DNA of 64,000 nucleotides. Origin: Bacillota bacterium. GTDB taxonomy: Bacteria > Bacillota > Clostridia > Acetivibrionales > JAMNXU01. The stretch covers positions 70,912 to 134,911 of the forward strand of contig JAMNXU010000021.1 of NCBI GenBank assembly GCA_023623175.1. The letters are read 5' to 3'. Positions 23,788-32,071 of the stretch are shown here, in pieces; the first letter of the stretch is position 1, and each line of letters starts with the position of its first letter. A model generated the notes under the pieces. That model was given only the letters and a program-made list of their open reading frames with translations. It was not told the origin of the DNA and ran no database searches. The position numbers and the translations under genes are program-made.

Positions 23788-26084
23788 TAATCGCCAACTC
23801 CTCTCATTTTAAGCGCTTCGCTTTGCTTTGTGTATAACTTGTAATAAACCCCTCTTGCCCTGATCAGTTCGGCGTGAGTACCCTCTTCGACTATTTTGCC
23901 GTTTTCAAGGACATAAAGCCTGTCGGCGTTTCTCAGGGTTGAAAGCCTGTGGGCAATGGATATTGTCGTCCTTCCTTTAACGAGCTTTTCGAGGGCTTCC
24001 TGTATCTGTCTTTCCGTGTCGGTATCCACGGACGCCGTAGCTTCGTCAAGGATCAGTATCTTCGGGTCATGCAGTATTGCCCTGGCAATGGAAATCCTTT
24101 GTCTTTCTCCGCCGGACAAATCCCTTCCGCCCGTGCCTATGCGGGTGTCGTATCCGTCGGGCAGTTTCATAATGAATTCGTGGGCATTGGCCGCTTTTGC
24201 GGCGCTTATTATCTCCTCCATCGTCGCGTCGGGTTTCGCATAGGATATATTTTCGGCTATCGTCCCGATGAACAGGTAGGTTTCCTGCGAAACCATGCCA
24301 ATCTGCTTCCTCAGGTCCTTTATTGCGAGATCCTTGACATTTATCCCGTCGATGCTTATACTGCCCTCCTGTACGTCATACAGCCTTGTTATCAGGTTGG
24401 CTATCGTTGACTTCCCGGCACCGGAATGTCCGACGAGGCCGATTACCTCCCCGGCTTTTATCTTTATGTTGATGTCCTGCAAAACGGGCTTGTTGGGCTC
24501 ATAGCTGAACGTAACGTTTTTAAGCTCAATTTCGCCCTTCATGTCCGGCAACCGGACGGGATCAGGCTTTTCAGTAACTTCGGGGACGGCGTCAAGCACC
24601 TCGAATATTCTCTGGGCGGAGTTCATGCAGGAATTCCACCAGTCTACAATATGGGTCATAAATTCCAGCGGTCCATAAATCATGCCTATATAGTTTGCGA
24701 AAGTCATCAGCGTACCAAAACTAAGGGATCCGCTTATAACCTGCGTTCCTCCGGCAGCCCATACGATGATGCCTCCGAGCGTCATTCCGAGGCTGACAAG
24801 CGGAAACATCGTATGAATCATGTTCCCGAGTCCAATATCGACGGAATAAACTCCTTCATTGGCGCGTCCAAATCTTTCTATCTCGCGCATCTCTTTTCCG
24901 AAGGCCTTGACCACCCTGAAGCCTTTAAATGTGTCATTGAGGAGCGAATTCATCGAGCTGGACTTGCGGTATCTTCTTCCAAACAGAGCATAGAGCTTCG
25001 GCCAGGACTTCCTCAGGAACAGGACAATGAGCGGAGCCGGAATGAGTACCATCAGCGCCAGCTTCCAGTTCATTATAACCATTACCGTGCCTATTCCGAT
25101 GATGTTTACGCAGTTTACGATAAAGTAGGGCAGCCCGTCGTGAAAAAAGTACTGCAAATGCATCGCGTCGCTGTTTACCCTCGTCATAAGGCTTCCGGTC
25201 TGCTTCCTGCTGTAGAAGCTCAGTGACAGCCGCTGCATTGCTGAAAATATCTCGGTCTTCAGATCATATATTACTTCCGCGGTCATGCCCGCGTTGATGC
25301 GCGCGTAGGTTATGCTTATCAGCAACGACAAGAGCCTTGCCAGTATTATAACGAGTATTATTTCGAATACCCGGCCGTAATACTTTCCGCCCTCCGCGAG
25401 CACCTCGTCGAACAGCACCTGCCCGCCGAGATAGGGGCTCAGCAGGTTGAGGGCCGAACTCAAAAGCATGAACAAAATAATCAGCGTTGTCTGGACCTTG
25501 TATCGCGGAACAAAGGAAAGCACCCTCAGAAAGATGGACCTTTTGTCGAGGCACCTGGGACATACGGGCCTTGCCTGGTCAGGATAAAGCATGCCGCATT
25601 TGGGGCAATAGGAAAGCGGACGGTCATCGACGAAATCCTCATCAACAAGTTCCTCGCCCTTCTTTACCTTGTCCAGCAGTTTAGCCATCAGCCGGAACTT
25701 GCGCGAGTGGCTGTTGGTAAAACAGCAAAGCGCTTTTTCCCCGTTTTTCGTTTTCAATATGAGAATACAGCTTGATGCCAGGTTCTCAACCTTAAGCCCT
25801 TCCACTTCCTCCAGCGGATAAGTCTCAAAGGCGTCGACGCGCCAGGATTTGCTTTCCCTGGCCTTCGTCCGGCTTTTTTCGCCGGTGCCCGTGAAGCTGA
25901 CGGAAGAGGTTACAGGCCCCCTGATTAACACCAGCGATTCATCGGTGATTACTATCCATGTTTCACAGAAATCGCCATCGATCGAAAGGTCTGCTCCGGC
26001 CGTAAGTTTAATCGAAGCCGGCCATACATTTCGTTCGGCAAGGGATTTTTTTACGTATTCCGGTATTGCCTCAAGTCTTACCAT
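23787..26084 (-). CDS. ABC exporter with N-terminal sensor-like domain and zinc ribbon (first of pair)
   Basis: The 765-residue protein has the same order of modules as its partner. There is a beta-rich N-terminal domain (about 1-165), a CPKC...CPRC zinc ribbon (about 185-205), six membrane helices, and an ABC ATPase with GHSGAGKS, LSGGERQR and ILILDEATASVD. The start is placed at ATG 26084 because GGAGGATTATT precedes it. The longer frame to 26162 would have to run through the terminator hairpin of the upstream gene. It overlaps the DUF1854 start by one base. The Walker and signature motifs of both half-transporters look intact, so both ATP sites may be active. The substrate is unknown. Confidence 0.85.
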   Translation of the reverse strand: MVRLEAIPEYVKKSLAERNVWPASIKLTAGADLSIDGDFCETWIVITDESLVLIRGPVTSSVSFTGTGEKSRTKARESKSWRVDAFETYPLEEVEGLKVENLASSCILILKTKNGEKALCCFTNSHSRKFRLMAKLLDKVKKGEELVDEDFVDDRPLSYCPKCGMLYPDQARPVCPRCLDKRSIFLRVLSFVPRYKVQTTLIILFMLLSSALNLLSPYLGGQVLFDEVLAEGGKYYGRVFEIILVIILARLLSLLISITYARINAGMTAEVIYDLKTEIFSAMQRLSLSFYSRKQTGSLMTRVNSDAMHLQYFFHDGLPYFIVNCVNIIGIGTVMVIMNWKLALMVLIPAPLIVLFLRKSWPKLYALFGRRYRKSSSMNSLLNDTFKGFRVVKAFGKEMREIERFGRANEGVYSVDIGLGNMIHTMFPLVSLGMTLGGIIVWAAGGTQVISGSLSFGTLMTFANYIGMIYGPLEFMTHIVDWWNSCMNSAQRIFEVLDAVPEVTEKPDPVRLPDMKGEIELKNVTFSYEPNKPVLQDINIKIKAGEVIGLVGHSGAGKSTIANLITRLYDVQEGSISIDGINVKDLAIKDLRKQIGMVSQETYLFIGTIAENISYAKPDATMEEIISAAKAANAHEFIMKLPDGYDTRIGTGGRDLSGGERQRISIARAILHDPKILILDEATASVDTDTERQIQEALEKLVKGRTTISIAHRLSTLRNADRLYVLENGKIVEEGTHAELIRARGVYYKLYTKQSEALKMRGVGD

Positions 26085-26144
26085 AATAATCCTCCGGTTT
26101 TTTGTTAACTGCCAAACGGACGTTCTATTTATATTCCACAGCCA

Positions 26145-26177
26145 AAATAAAAATCCTTCCATACCGGAAGGATTTTT
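26145..26177 (-). terminator. intrinsic terminator after the M14 peptidase gene
   Basis: AAAAATCCTTCC (26149-26160) pairs with GGAAGGATTTTT (26166-26177) around a five-base loop. It has T-rich tails on both strands, but here it serves the minus-strand M14 gene. It also argues against the longer start of the next ABC gene. Confidence 0.85.
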
Positions 26178-26241
26178 TAATTATAATTGTTTTTGCGCCC
26201 GAATACGTTGCATACCTGCCTCGAAGTGCAGTGCTGCCCTG

Positions 26242-27519
26242 CTATACCAGCGGAGCCAGGAGCATGATTTCTTCGTTATTGTTATATATTGTATTGAACT
26301 GGGATATCGGAAGCGGATTTCTTCCAATGCCCACCTCGATGGTGTATCCGGGCCTTCGGAATTCCTCCACGAACCAGTCCTTGTAACCGGCATAAGCCGC
26401 TTCAGCAGGGGTATAGGAAACTTCATAGCCGCTTGCCCTCGCAAACAGCTCGGCTATTTCAAGCGCCTGCGGAGGAACGATATTCTTGTAAAGCCAGTAT
26501 ATAACCCTGCCCTGGGAATGATATGCTATAACAAGCCGGAAATTGCGCCTTCGCGTAAAGTTGACCATGGCCTGGGTTTCCGGTTCGGACAGTGGAGACG
26601 GACCGCCATACCGCGTCGGGCCAGGGCCATCCACTCCCAGCGCGGCTTCCTGGGCCTTGGCTTCTTCCCAGCTCGCGGGATAATTGCGGTTTAAGTCAAC
26701 GCCCCTTGTATTGGCATTCCAAACTTCCGAGAAGGGCCTTCCCGTGTCGTTCCAGCGGAGCAGATCATTATAGAACGGGTTGTCAGGACTTGGCCCCCTG
26801 AGCACTATTTCAACGCCATCAGGGTTGACCATGGGAACTATATAAATGCTGCTGCGCTCCCAGATTTCCCTGGGATTGTACCCACGCAGCGTTGAGCCCG
26901 TTGAATACGCGCGCGCGAAATTTTCCGCAAATTTCATGAGAAGCGGCGTTGTTATCCATTCAAGGGCATGGTGGGCACCGTTGTAAAATACCTCGTTGGG
27001 CCCGCGCCCAAGCCTCAAATAATACAGGTTCCGACCAAGAACGCTCCTGCCGATGGTACCCACTTCAATGAAGGGATACCTCGCCTTGAGTCCCGCCACG
27101 TCCCTTTCGAGCACGTCATAGGTATAGTCTATATCGGTAAAGACCACGTCAATTCCATAAGGCACGACAATAGTGTCGCCAATCATCAGGTTCAGGGGAT
27201 TCAGCCCCGGATTGGCAGTCAGTATTGCATTCACGGTGGTGTAATACCTGCGCGCAATGTCGAATAGAGTATCACCGGGTCTGATTGTGTAATTGTCATA
27301 TCCCCGCAGAAACTTTTCAAGAATTCCCCAGGTTGCCGGTCCGACAACCCCGTCGGGAACAAGGCCATTGTCCCTTTGAAAAGCTATGACGGCCTGTCTT
27401 GTCTGCGAACCGAAAATGCCGTCCACCGGCCCCGGGTTATAGCCGATTCTTCTAAGCAGGCTTTGCAGAAGTTTTACATCGGGTCCCCTTGAGCCTAATC
27501 TCAATGTTTCCATATCCAT
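26242..27519 (-). CDS. M14 gamma-D-glutamyl-diaminopimelate-type peptidase with PG-binding and LysM domains
   Basis: The 425-residue protein has three modules. These are a peptidoglycan_binding_1 domain (about 3-65, with 'GPVDGIFGSQTRQAVIAFQ'), a LysM domain (about 76-118, with 'TIRPGDTLFDIARRYY'), and an M14 zinc carboxypeptidase domain (about 130-420). Zinc ligands are visible in HHALEW and in IAYHSQG, and the catalytic Glu in GYTIEVGIG. This layout matches gamma-D-glutamyl-(L)-meso-diaminopimelate peptidase I of Bacillus spores, which cleaves wall stem peptides. There is no signal peptide, which fits a protein working in the spore or mother cell. The start is ambiguous between GTG 27522, ATG 27519 and ATG 27513; ATG 27519 has the best spacing to GGCGG. 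Confidence 0.85.
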   Translation of the reverse strand: MDMETLRLGSRGPDVKLLQSLLRRIGYNPGPVDGIFGSQTRQAVIAFQRDNGLVPDGVVGPATWGILEKFLRGYDNYTIRPGDTLFDIARRYYTTVNAILTANPGLNPLNLMIGDTIVVPYGIDVVFTDIDYTYDVLERDVAGLKARYPFIEVGTIGRSVLGRNLYYLRLGRGPNEVFYNGAHHALEWITTPLLMKFAENFARAYSTGSTLRGYNPREIWERSSIYIVPMVNPDGVEIVLRGPSPDNPFYNDLLRWNDTGRPFSEVWNANTRGVDLNRNYPASWEEAKAQEAALGVDGPGPTRYGGPSPLSEPETQAMVNFTRRRNFRLVIAYHSQGRVIYWLYKNIVPPQALEIAELFARASGYEVSYTPAEAAYAGYKDWFVEEFRRPGYTIEVGIGRNPLPISQFNTIYNNNEEIMLLAPLV

Positions 27520-27522
27520 CAC

Positions 27523-27689
27523 ATCCGCCGGGTAGGTTTCTTATATTTATATACTACTGGGGGACCCGCCTTTTTGTTACTTGATGGGAAGTTAACAGAA
27601 TGTTAATAAAAGATTTAAATAAATTTCAAAATTATTGGGTAATATATTAAATGAAAAGGCTTCTTTTCTCACAAACACCCCCCTCAATA
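27523..27689. other. intergenic leader with a TTAACA-N3-TGTTAA palindrome
   Basis: This is part of a 376-base gap between the M14 gene and the small plus-strand gene. It contains a perfect inverted repeat TTAACA-GAA-TGTTAA (27592-27606) and a weak plus-strand promoter-like pair (TTGATG near 27579, 16 bases, TTAATA). Any plus-strand transcript from here would meet the terminator at 27690-27737. No gene is visible. Confidence 0.3.
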
Positions 27690-27740
27690 ATTTCTAAGTT
27701 TGTCCGGGCTGAGTCCCGGGCAATTAGAAATTTTTTTATA
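27690..27740 (+). terminator. strong plus-strand terminator or attenuator hairpin
   Basis: ATTTCTAA (27690-27697) pairs with TTAGAAAT (27724-27731), and TTGTCCGGG (27700-27708) pairs with CCCGGGCAA (27715-27723). This gives about 17 base pairs followed by TTTTTTTAT. No plus-strand gene lies upstream, yet the small plus-strand gene at 27899 lies downstream. The hairpin may end a short leader RNA or attenuate that gene. Confidence 0.65.
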
Positions 27741-27898
27741 TCACCTCCCGTTTTCGAATCAACCCGCAAATAAAGAAATCAAAATCCGGGTAACCTATAT
27801 CCATGCAGCGTGTGTTTTCTCTGTTCATACATCTGTATTAAAGAGCTGTATTCGGGTGAATTGTGTGAGAATATCGGAAACTGCGGGGAGGAATTGGA

Positions 27899-28084
27899 TT
27901 GGGTAAACGGGTTTTTAAAAACTGGTGGTTCTGGGGTGTTGTTTTGTTTTTACTAATCACTATTTGGGTCGCGCTGGAAGGCAGCTCTGAACTGCCGATT
28001 GTCGAAAAGGAAAGCACACAGGACCGTTCCGCAATAACTGAAAATGCCGGGAATACGATGCCTGCTTCCTCCGGGCAACATTAA
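27899..28084 (+). CDS. small membrane-anchored hypothetical protein
   Basis: This encodes 61 residues with one N-terminal membrane helix (about residues 8-28, rich in Trp and Phe: NWWFWGVVLFLL) and a polar, disordered Ser/Thr/Glu-rich tail. It begins with TTG after GGGGAGGAATTGGA, a very good ribosome binding site, which is the main reason to accept it. It is one of very few plus-strand genes in the window, lying between the convergent LTA-synthase-like gene and the divergent M14 gene. No family is recognised. Confidence 0.55.
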   Translation: MGKRVFKNWWFWGVVLFLLITIWVALEGSSELPIVEKESTQDRSAITENAGNTMPASSGQH

Positions 28085-28116
28085 TAAAACTTACACATGC
28101 CCGGAATAAGGAAGCA
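28063..28116. terminator. hairpin between convergent genes
   Basis: TGCTTCC (28063-28069) and CCGGGCA (28071-28077) pair with TGCCCGG (28098-28104) and GGAAGCA (28110-28116). The hairpin covers the end of the small plus-strand gene and lies just before the end of the LTA-synthase-like gene. No clear T-tract follows on either side, so it is a weak terminator or an mRNA end-protecting structure. Confidence 0.5.
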
Positions 28117-28128
28117 CACAACAAATCG

Positions 28129-30087
28129 TCACGGCTTTTCAAGGAAATTGTAACGTACGTATTGTTCAACGCTTCGGAAATCGTTCAGCATTTTTGCACT
28201 GTCTGCCGAAAGCTCGGTGACATATTTGCCGTTTTCCTTGTAAAATACCTTGTGGACGACGTCAAACATGCCCTTGAGCTTTATGAGAAACTGCATGTAC
28301 TGGTTTCCCTTCCAGCCGATATAGTCAAAAATCTCCGCCATGAGAAAAATCGGGCTGACATCGTTTCCCTCACCCCTGAAATCCCTTTTCAGCACTTTTC
28401 TGGCCGCTTCGTTTGCCCATACGATATAAGGAGTCGCATAGTAATTCCTGAATCCTTCCAGGGTTGAAATATCCAGGTTTATACCGAGCATTTCATAGCC
28501 GACGGCATCCTGGCCCAGCCAGGGATTGTGATCACCGAAAAAGACTACAATGGTGGGGTCTTTGTCCCTGAAATAATCGACGAGTTTTTTAATCGCCCTG
28601 TCCGTTTTGGCTATGCCTGAAAAGTAATTGTTGATAATGTTGTACGTGGCCTCGTCATAATGCTCCCTTTTCTTCAGGTAATCAACATCTGTGCGCCGGT
28701 CAGAAAAATACGGTCCGTGGTTCTGGTACGTGACGCTGAAATTGAAATAGGGCCGGTTTTTCTTCCTGCTTTTTTCATAACCCTCGATAATATAGTCAAA
28801 AAAGTCGTAATCTTCGAGATATTCTTTCTGGACATACCTGTACCGGTTATCATAGTGGTGGAACTCATTAAACCCGAGAAGTTTGTTGATACTGGCGCGG
28901 TTATAAAAATTTCCCGTTATCGGGTGCATCGCTTCGGTCCTGTATCCCTGCTGCCTGAAGTACCAGACGATGGAATTGGTTTTTATCTGGAATTCAGGAT
29001 TGTATGTAAAACCGGTCAGGAAAGATCTCTCGGTGTTGATCGTGTTCCCTGCGAAAACGTTGGATATGAGTTTCCCGCTCAGGGATTCCTCCTGGAGTTT
29101 ATGAAAATTCTCATATATATCCACATTCAGCTCAACGCCTTCAAACTGCGAAAAATCATTGTAAGCCTCAAGCATCACGATTATCATGTTGACTTTCTGG
29201 CCGCTTGGGATTGACCGGTATTCGAATTCGTTAATATATGAAATTGCCTTTTGCTCATCATAGCCTTCTACGACGGTTTCTTCCCTGACGCCCTTTATGC
29301 TGTACAAAAAGGGATAAACAAATCCTTTTGACCTGAAATGATCGGCATACTTCCATGTATTGATCAATGTCTTGTCTCCGAGGGCATTGTAAATATCGGG
29401 ATTAAAATAAAATCCGCCGAAAGTAATGAATCCGGCCATGCCCAGGGCTACAACGGAAAACAACCTGGTTTTCCGTCGAAGCCCGGTCCTGTGGTACAAT
29501 TTAAGCAGTATCGCGGTAACCGCTATGAACGCAATAAAAAGCCATGTTAAAAAATCCGGTCTGATCCTGTATTTATCCGCCATTATAAGGGACTCCTTAA
29601 AAAGCTTAAGATCCTCCGTCGTAAACGGATCGTCCCTGTACAGCAGCTTGGATTTGTTTATAAAGGAAACAAACAAAAATAAAGATCCCGTAATTGCAAA
29701 CCCGGCCCACAACCGTGCAGAAATAACATAAATAAATGCCATCAGCAGAAAAATCGGTAAAAAATTCATCAGCATGATCCCTGTGCTGGTGAAATAACTT
29801 CGAAGCATGGCGGAATTGTAGGACGAATTAGCGTATAAAAAAGTAATGCTCATTACCGCAAAACTCAGGGCGAATATAATCATAAACGTAAAAAGCCCTT
29901 TAAAAACACGTTTCCGGTCAAAACACGGTAAAAACTTATCTCTGATCCTGCCCGAAGCTGTTTTAACAGCTGAAGGGATTCCAAGCTTTTTTATACAACC
30001 TGCAATCCTGCCTGAAATGCCTTTATACGTATTATGCAGACTTTTTAACACATCCGGAAAATTTCTGCATTTGCTCAACAGGTCCAC
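28129..30087 (-). CDS. LTA synthase family phosphoglycerol transferase (alkaline phosphatase superfamily)
   Basis: The 652-residue membrane protein has about five membrane helices in residues 65-230 and an extracellular sulfatase-type domain from about 285. Visible active-site elements are VNMIIVMLEAY (metal Glu), NTINTERS (the Thr nucleophile region that carries the glycerol-phosphate intermediate in LtaS), AMHPITGNFYNR, YQNHGPY and FFGDHNPWLG. LtaS-type enzymes polymerise glycerol phosphate from phosphatidylglycerol onto lipoteichoic acid or transfer it to other glycans. With a cyclic glucan synthase in the same block, phosphoglycerol decoration of a beta-glucan is conceivable, as OpgB/MdoB does in enteric bacteria (inference). 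The start is GTG 30087, or TTG nine bases downstream. Confidence 0.85.
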   Translation of the reverse strand: MDLLSKCRNFPDVLKSLHNTYKGISGRIAGCIKKLGIPSAVKTASGRIRDKFLPCFDRKRVFKGLFTFMIIFALSFAVMSITFLYANSSYNSAMLRSYFTSTGIMLMNFLPIFLLMAFIYVISARLWAGFAITGSLFLFVSFINKSKLLYRDDPFTTEDLKLFKESLIMADKYRIRPDFLTWLFIAFIAVTAILLKLYHRTGLRRKTRLFSVVALGMAGFITFGGFYFNPDIYNALGDKTLINTWKYADHFRSKGFVYPFLYSIKGVREETVVEGYDEQKAISYINEFEYRSIPSGQKVNMIIVMLEAYNDFSQFEGVELNVDIYENFHKLQEESLSGKLISNVFAGNTINTERSFLTGFTYNPEFQIKTNSIVWYFRQQGYRTEAMHPITGNFYNRASINKLLGFNEFHHYDNRYRYVQKEYLEDYDFFDYIIEGYEKSRKKNRPYFNFSVTYQNHGPYFSDRRTDVDYLKKREHYDEATYNIINNYFSGIAKTDRAIKKLVDYFRDKDPTIVVFFGDHNPWLGQDAVGYEMLGINLDISTLEGFRNYYATPYIVWANEAARKVLKRDFRGEGNDVSPIFLMAEIFDYIGWKGNQYMQFLIKLKGMFDVVHKVFYKENGKYVTELSADSAKMLNDFRSVEQYVRYNFLEKP

Positions 30088-30150
30088 TCCCGATTTCCCC
30101 GGGATGCAGGCGGGGATGGTTTCCTTAATATTTTTTACAATTCTTTAAAT

Positions 30151-30178
30151 ATTCTATACAACTGAGCGGACATGTCAA
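30151..30178 (-). promoter_or_regulatory. sigma-A promoter of the LTA-synthase-like gene
   Basis: On the minus strand TTGACA (30173-30178), a perfect -35 box, is followed after 16 bases by TAGAAT (30151-30156), five of six matches to the -10 consensus. It lies just after the tRNA terminator and about 57 bases before the start codon. Confidence 0.7.
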
Positions 30179-30187
30179 GAAGCCAGT

Positions 30188-30226
30188 GAAAAACTAAATC
30201 CTGCAGGCATAGAGCCTGCAGGATTT
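30188..30226 (-). terminator. terminator of the tRNA-Leu/tRNA-fMet operon
   Basis: A perfect 13-base stem, AAATCCTGCAGGC with GCCTGCAGGATTT (30196-30208 and 30214-30226) around a five-base loop, is followed on the minus strand by AGTTTTTC. It ends the tRNA transcript a few bases after tRNA-fMet. Confidence 0.85.
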
Positions 30227-30230
30227 CACC

Positions 30231-30306
<76 letters not shown>

Positions 30307-30331
30307 GTATATAAAACTGTATTTTTTTGCA

Positions 30332-30420
30332 TGGTGCCTGAGACCGGAATCGAACCGGTACGGGGTATAAGCCCCGCAGGATTTTAAGTCCTGTGCGTCT
30401 GCCAGTTCCGCCACTCAGGC
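30332..30420 (-). tRNA. tRNA-Leu (anticodon TAA)
   Basis: An 89-base class II tRNA with encoded CCA, acceptor GCCTGAG/CTCAGGC, anticodon loop CTTAAAA between CAGGA and TCCTG, and a long variable arm (CGGGGCTTATACCCCG). It precedes tRNA-fMet in the same transcript. Confidence 0.97.
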
Positions 30421-30446
30421 AAATATGCATCACGGAACTTCTATTA

Positions 30447-30475
30447 ATTATAAGTAAACGCCGTGTTATTGTCAA
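30447..30475 (-). promoter_or_regulatory. consensus sigma-A promoter of the tRNA-Leu/tRNA-fMet operon
   Basis: On the minus strand TTGACA (30470-30475) and TATAAT (30447-30452) are separated by 17 bases. Both boxes are perfect consensus, as expected for a strong stable-RNA promoter. The predicted start is about 20 bases before tRNA-Leu. Confidence 0.85.
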
Positions 30476-30564
30476 CAGTAAAGTCCTGTAAACAAATCGT
30501 CTGTCGTTTCGCCCCGAAAAATATTAAGCTGACTTAACAGGTTCCATCGCATATTAAGTCGGAC

Positions 30565-30987
30565 TTAATAGGTCTGGGCTGATCTTCTGTAACTTCCTCC
30601 GCCTCTTTTGGATTCAAAGTTCTTCTTAAGGTCATGCAGCCTGTCTTCACTGTCTTTCAAAAACTTCGACAGCCTGTCTTCAAATGAAAGGTTCTCCGTA
30701 TTTCCCCTGCTCCAGTCAATTTCTTCAGGTCTCGTTGAACTTGCAGGTTTGGACTGGCGGGCTCTTTTTATCGAGAGACTGATTTTGCCGCTCGGGTCCA
30801 TGCTCAAAACCTTGACCTGGACTGTCTGGTTTTCCTTGAGGTAATCCTTGATATCCCTGACATAATGCTCCGCAATTTCTGAAATATGCACCAGGCCCGT
30901 CTTGCCGTCAGGAAGTTCAATAAAAGCACCAAAGCCGGTTATGCCGGATACTTTGCCTTCGACTATTTTGCCTACTTCAACCAGCAT
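30565..30987 (-). CDS. yabR: S1 domain RNA-binding protein (YabR family)
   Basis: The 140-residue protein begins with an S1 RNA-binding domain (residues 3-72: 'GKIVEGKVSGITGFGAFIEL', then 'GLVHISEI', 'LSIKRA'). A charged tail follows. YabR and the related general stress protein 13 bind RNA and associate with ribosomes; the exact role is unclear. It sits directly downstream of divIC, as in B. subtilis. The ATG has AAGGAGG about 12 bases upstream, a rather long spacing. A good sigma-A promoter precedes it, so it can be expressed apart from divIC. The tRNA operon follows. Confidence 0.88.
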   Translation of the reverse strand: MLVEVGKIVEGKVSGITGFGAFIELPDGKTGLVHISEIAEHYVRDIKDYLKENQTVQVKVLSMDPSGKISLSIKRARQSKPASSTRPEEIDWSRGNTENLSFEDRLSKFLKDSEDRLHDLKKNFESKRGGGSYRRSAQTY

Positions 30988-31065
30988 AAACTGAAAAATC
31001 CTCCTTAATATGCGAAAGAAACAAAGTTTAATTGTATTGATTTATATACATGAAAAAGTAATACG

Positions 31066-31094
31066 ATTATATAGCATCCCGGATAATTCGTCAA
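31066..31094 (-). promoter_or_regulatory. sigma-A promoter of yabR
   Basis: On the minus strand TTGACG (31089-31094) and a perfect TATAAT (31066-31071) are 17 bases apart, in the gap between divIC and yabR. The expected leader is about 70 bases. Confidence 0.75.
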
Positions 31095-31123
31095 GCCGTT
31101 ATTTTTAGGCATTTGAGGACTTT

Positions 31124-31402
31124 TCACTCGCCGATGTCCACAAAAACTTTTTCCCCGCTCTTTACCATGCCGAGTTTTTCGCGGGCCAGCTGTTCATAAT
31201 GTTCATCGCTTTCGATTTTTGCTTTTTCCTCTTCAAGCTGTTCCCTCAGTTCTTCCTGCTGGGCTATTTTTTCCCTGATGGTTTCAAGCTCCCTCAGTCG
31301 CGCGTCGATTTCCTTCTGCTGGTCAATTATCACATACGTGAAGTATGCCATCAGGCACATAAAAATAAGAAACCACGCTCTTGATTTTTTTCTTTTGTTC
31401 AT
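31124..31402 (-). CDS. divIC: DivIC/FtsB-type septum formation initiator
   Basis: This is a 92-residue bitopic division protein. It has a short basic cytoplasmic N-terminus (MNKRKKSRAW), one membrane helix (about 9-27), and a coiled coil rich in Glu/Lys/Leu (about 30-75), ending with the conserved 'YEQLAREKLGMVKSGEKVF' segment. DivIC joins FtsL and DivIB in the divisome. The start at ATG 31402 is preferred to the ATG at 31411 because GGAG lies nine bases before it, while the upper ATG touches the GGAG. It lies below yabQ in the conserved yabP-yabQ-divIC-yabR order. Confidence 0.93.
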   Translation of the reverse strand: MNKRKKSRAWFLIFMCLMAYFTYVIIDQQKEIDARLRELETIREKIAQQEELREQLEEEKAKIESDEHYEQLAREKLGMVKSGEKVFVDIGE

Positions 31403-31546
31403 CCCAGGCATCTCCTTTTTTCAGCGGTGCTTCAAATTGCCTCTGAGCCCCGGCTTTTTCCGGAAGATTCAGGAGTCCTACCGGATATTTTATTATATTC
31501 TATGCCAGGAGCCAAATTCCTGCTAATTTGTCCGCTGCGCGAATCA

Positions 31547-32065
31547 TTAAATTTTTCTTCTGAAATTTCTTAAAATCCTCGTCCACATTTTTATTCTTCC
31601 AATACGGTGTTTCCCGGCTTTTCCCGCCTTTCGCAGGGCTTTTCGCACCAAACGGGCGAGAAATGCAGCAGGTTTGGCGAGAATTCTGAACAGCAGCCTT
31701 ATCGGCCAGGTTACAACCATCCAGATCCTTATCAAAACTGCGCGCAGTACCCGTAAAACAAAGAGAGCCGAACCGACCACAATCCTGCTCAGAAGCAGTA
31801 TGTACAAAATTGCGCCTATCAGGATTCCAAGAACGATATATCCCCTGATTTCGCCTTCATTGCTGATATAAATGACCGCAAAAATCAAAATTGCGACAAT
31901 TATCCAGTACAGTATGTCATCAATAAACGTTACGATCCTTCCTGCCCTGAAAGCTCTGCGCTTTATGCGGAAAAGGTCGTAAACAAAGGCCATGAGCATG
32001 CCGCCTGCGACCGAGCACAAAAAAACATAAGCCTGGTTGGAGACCATTAACGGCAAGAATATCAC
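31547..32065 (-). CDS. yabQ: spore cortex biosynthesis protein YabQ
   Basis: The 172-residue membrane protein has about four hydrophobic helices (residues 10-30, 48-68, 75-95, 98-125) and a very basic C-terminal tail. In B. subtilis YabQ is a mother-cell membrane protein needed for cortex formation. The family pattern of an N-terminal 'Q...FL.S...G...AFVYDLFRIKRR' segment is present. The frame opens with GTG at 32065, six bases after the yabP stop, with AGG near the stop serving as ribosome binding site. Starts at TTG or ATT a few codons on are possible. Confidence 0.9.
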   Translation of the reverse strand: MIFLPLMVSNQAYVFLCSVAGGMLMAFVYDLFRIKRRAFRAGRIVTFIDDILYWIIVAILIFAVIYISNEGEIRGYIVLGILIGAILYILLLSRIVVGSALFVLRVLRAVLIRIWMVVTWPIRLLFRILAKPAAFLARLVRKALRKAGKAGKHRIGRIKMWTRILRNFRRKI

Positions 32066-32071
32066 TGTCCT

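Noticed and set aside
26085-26162. N-terminal extension of the first ABC gene
   Set aside because: It would be encoded by the terminator hairpin of the M14 gene, and a strong ribosome binding site supports ATG 26084.
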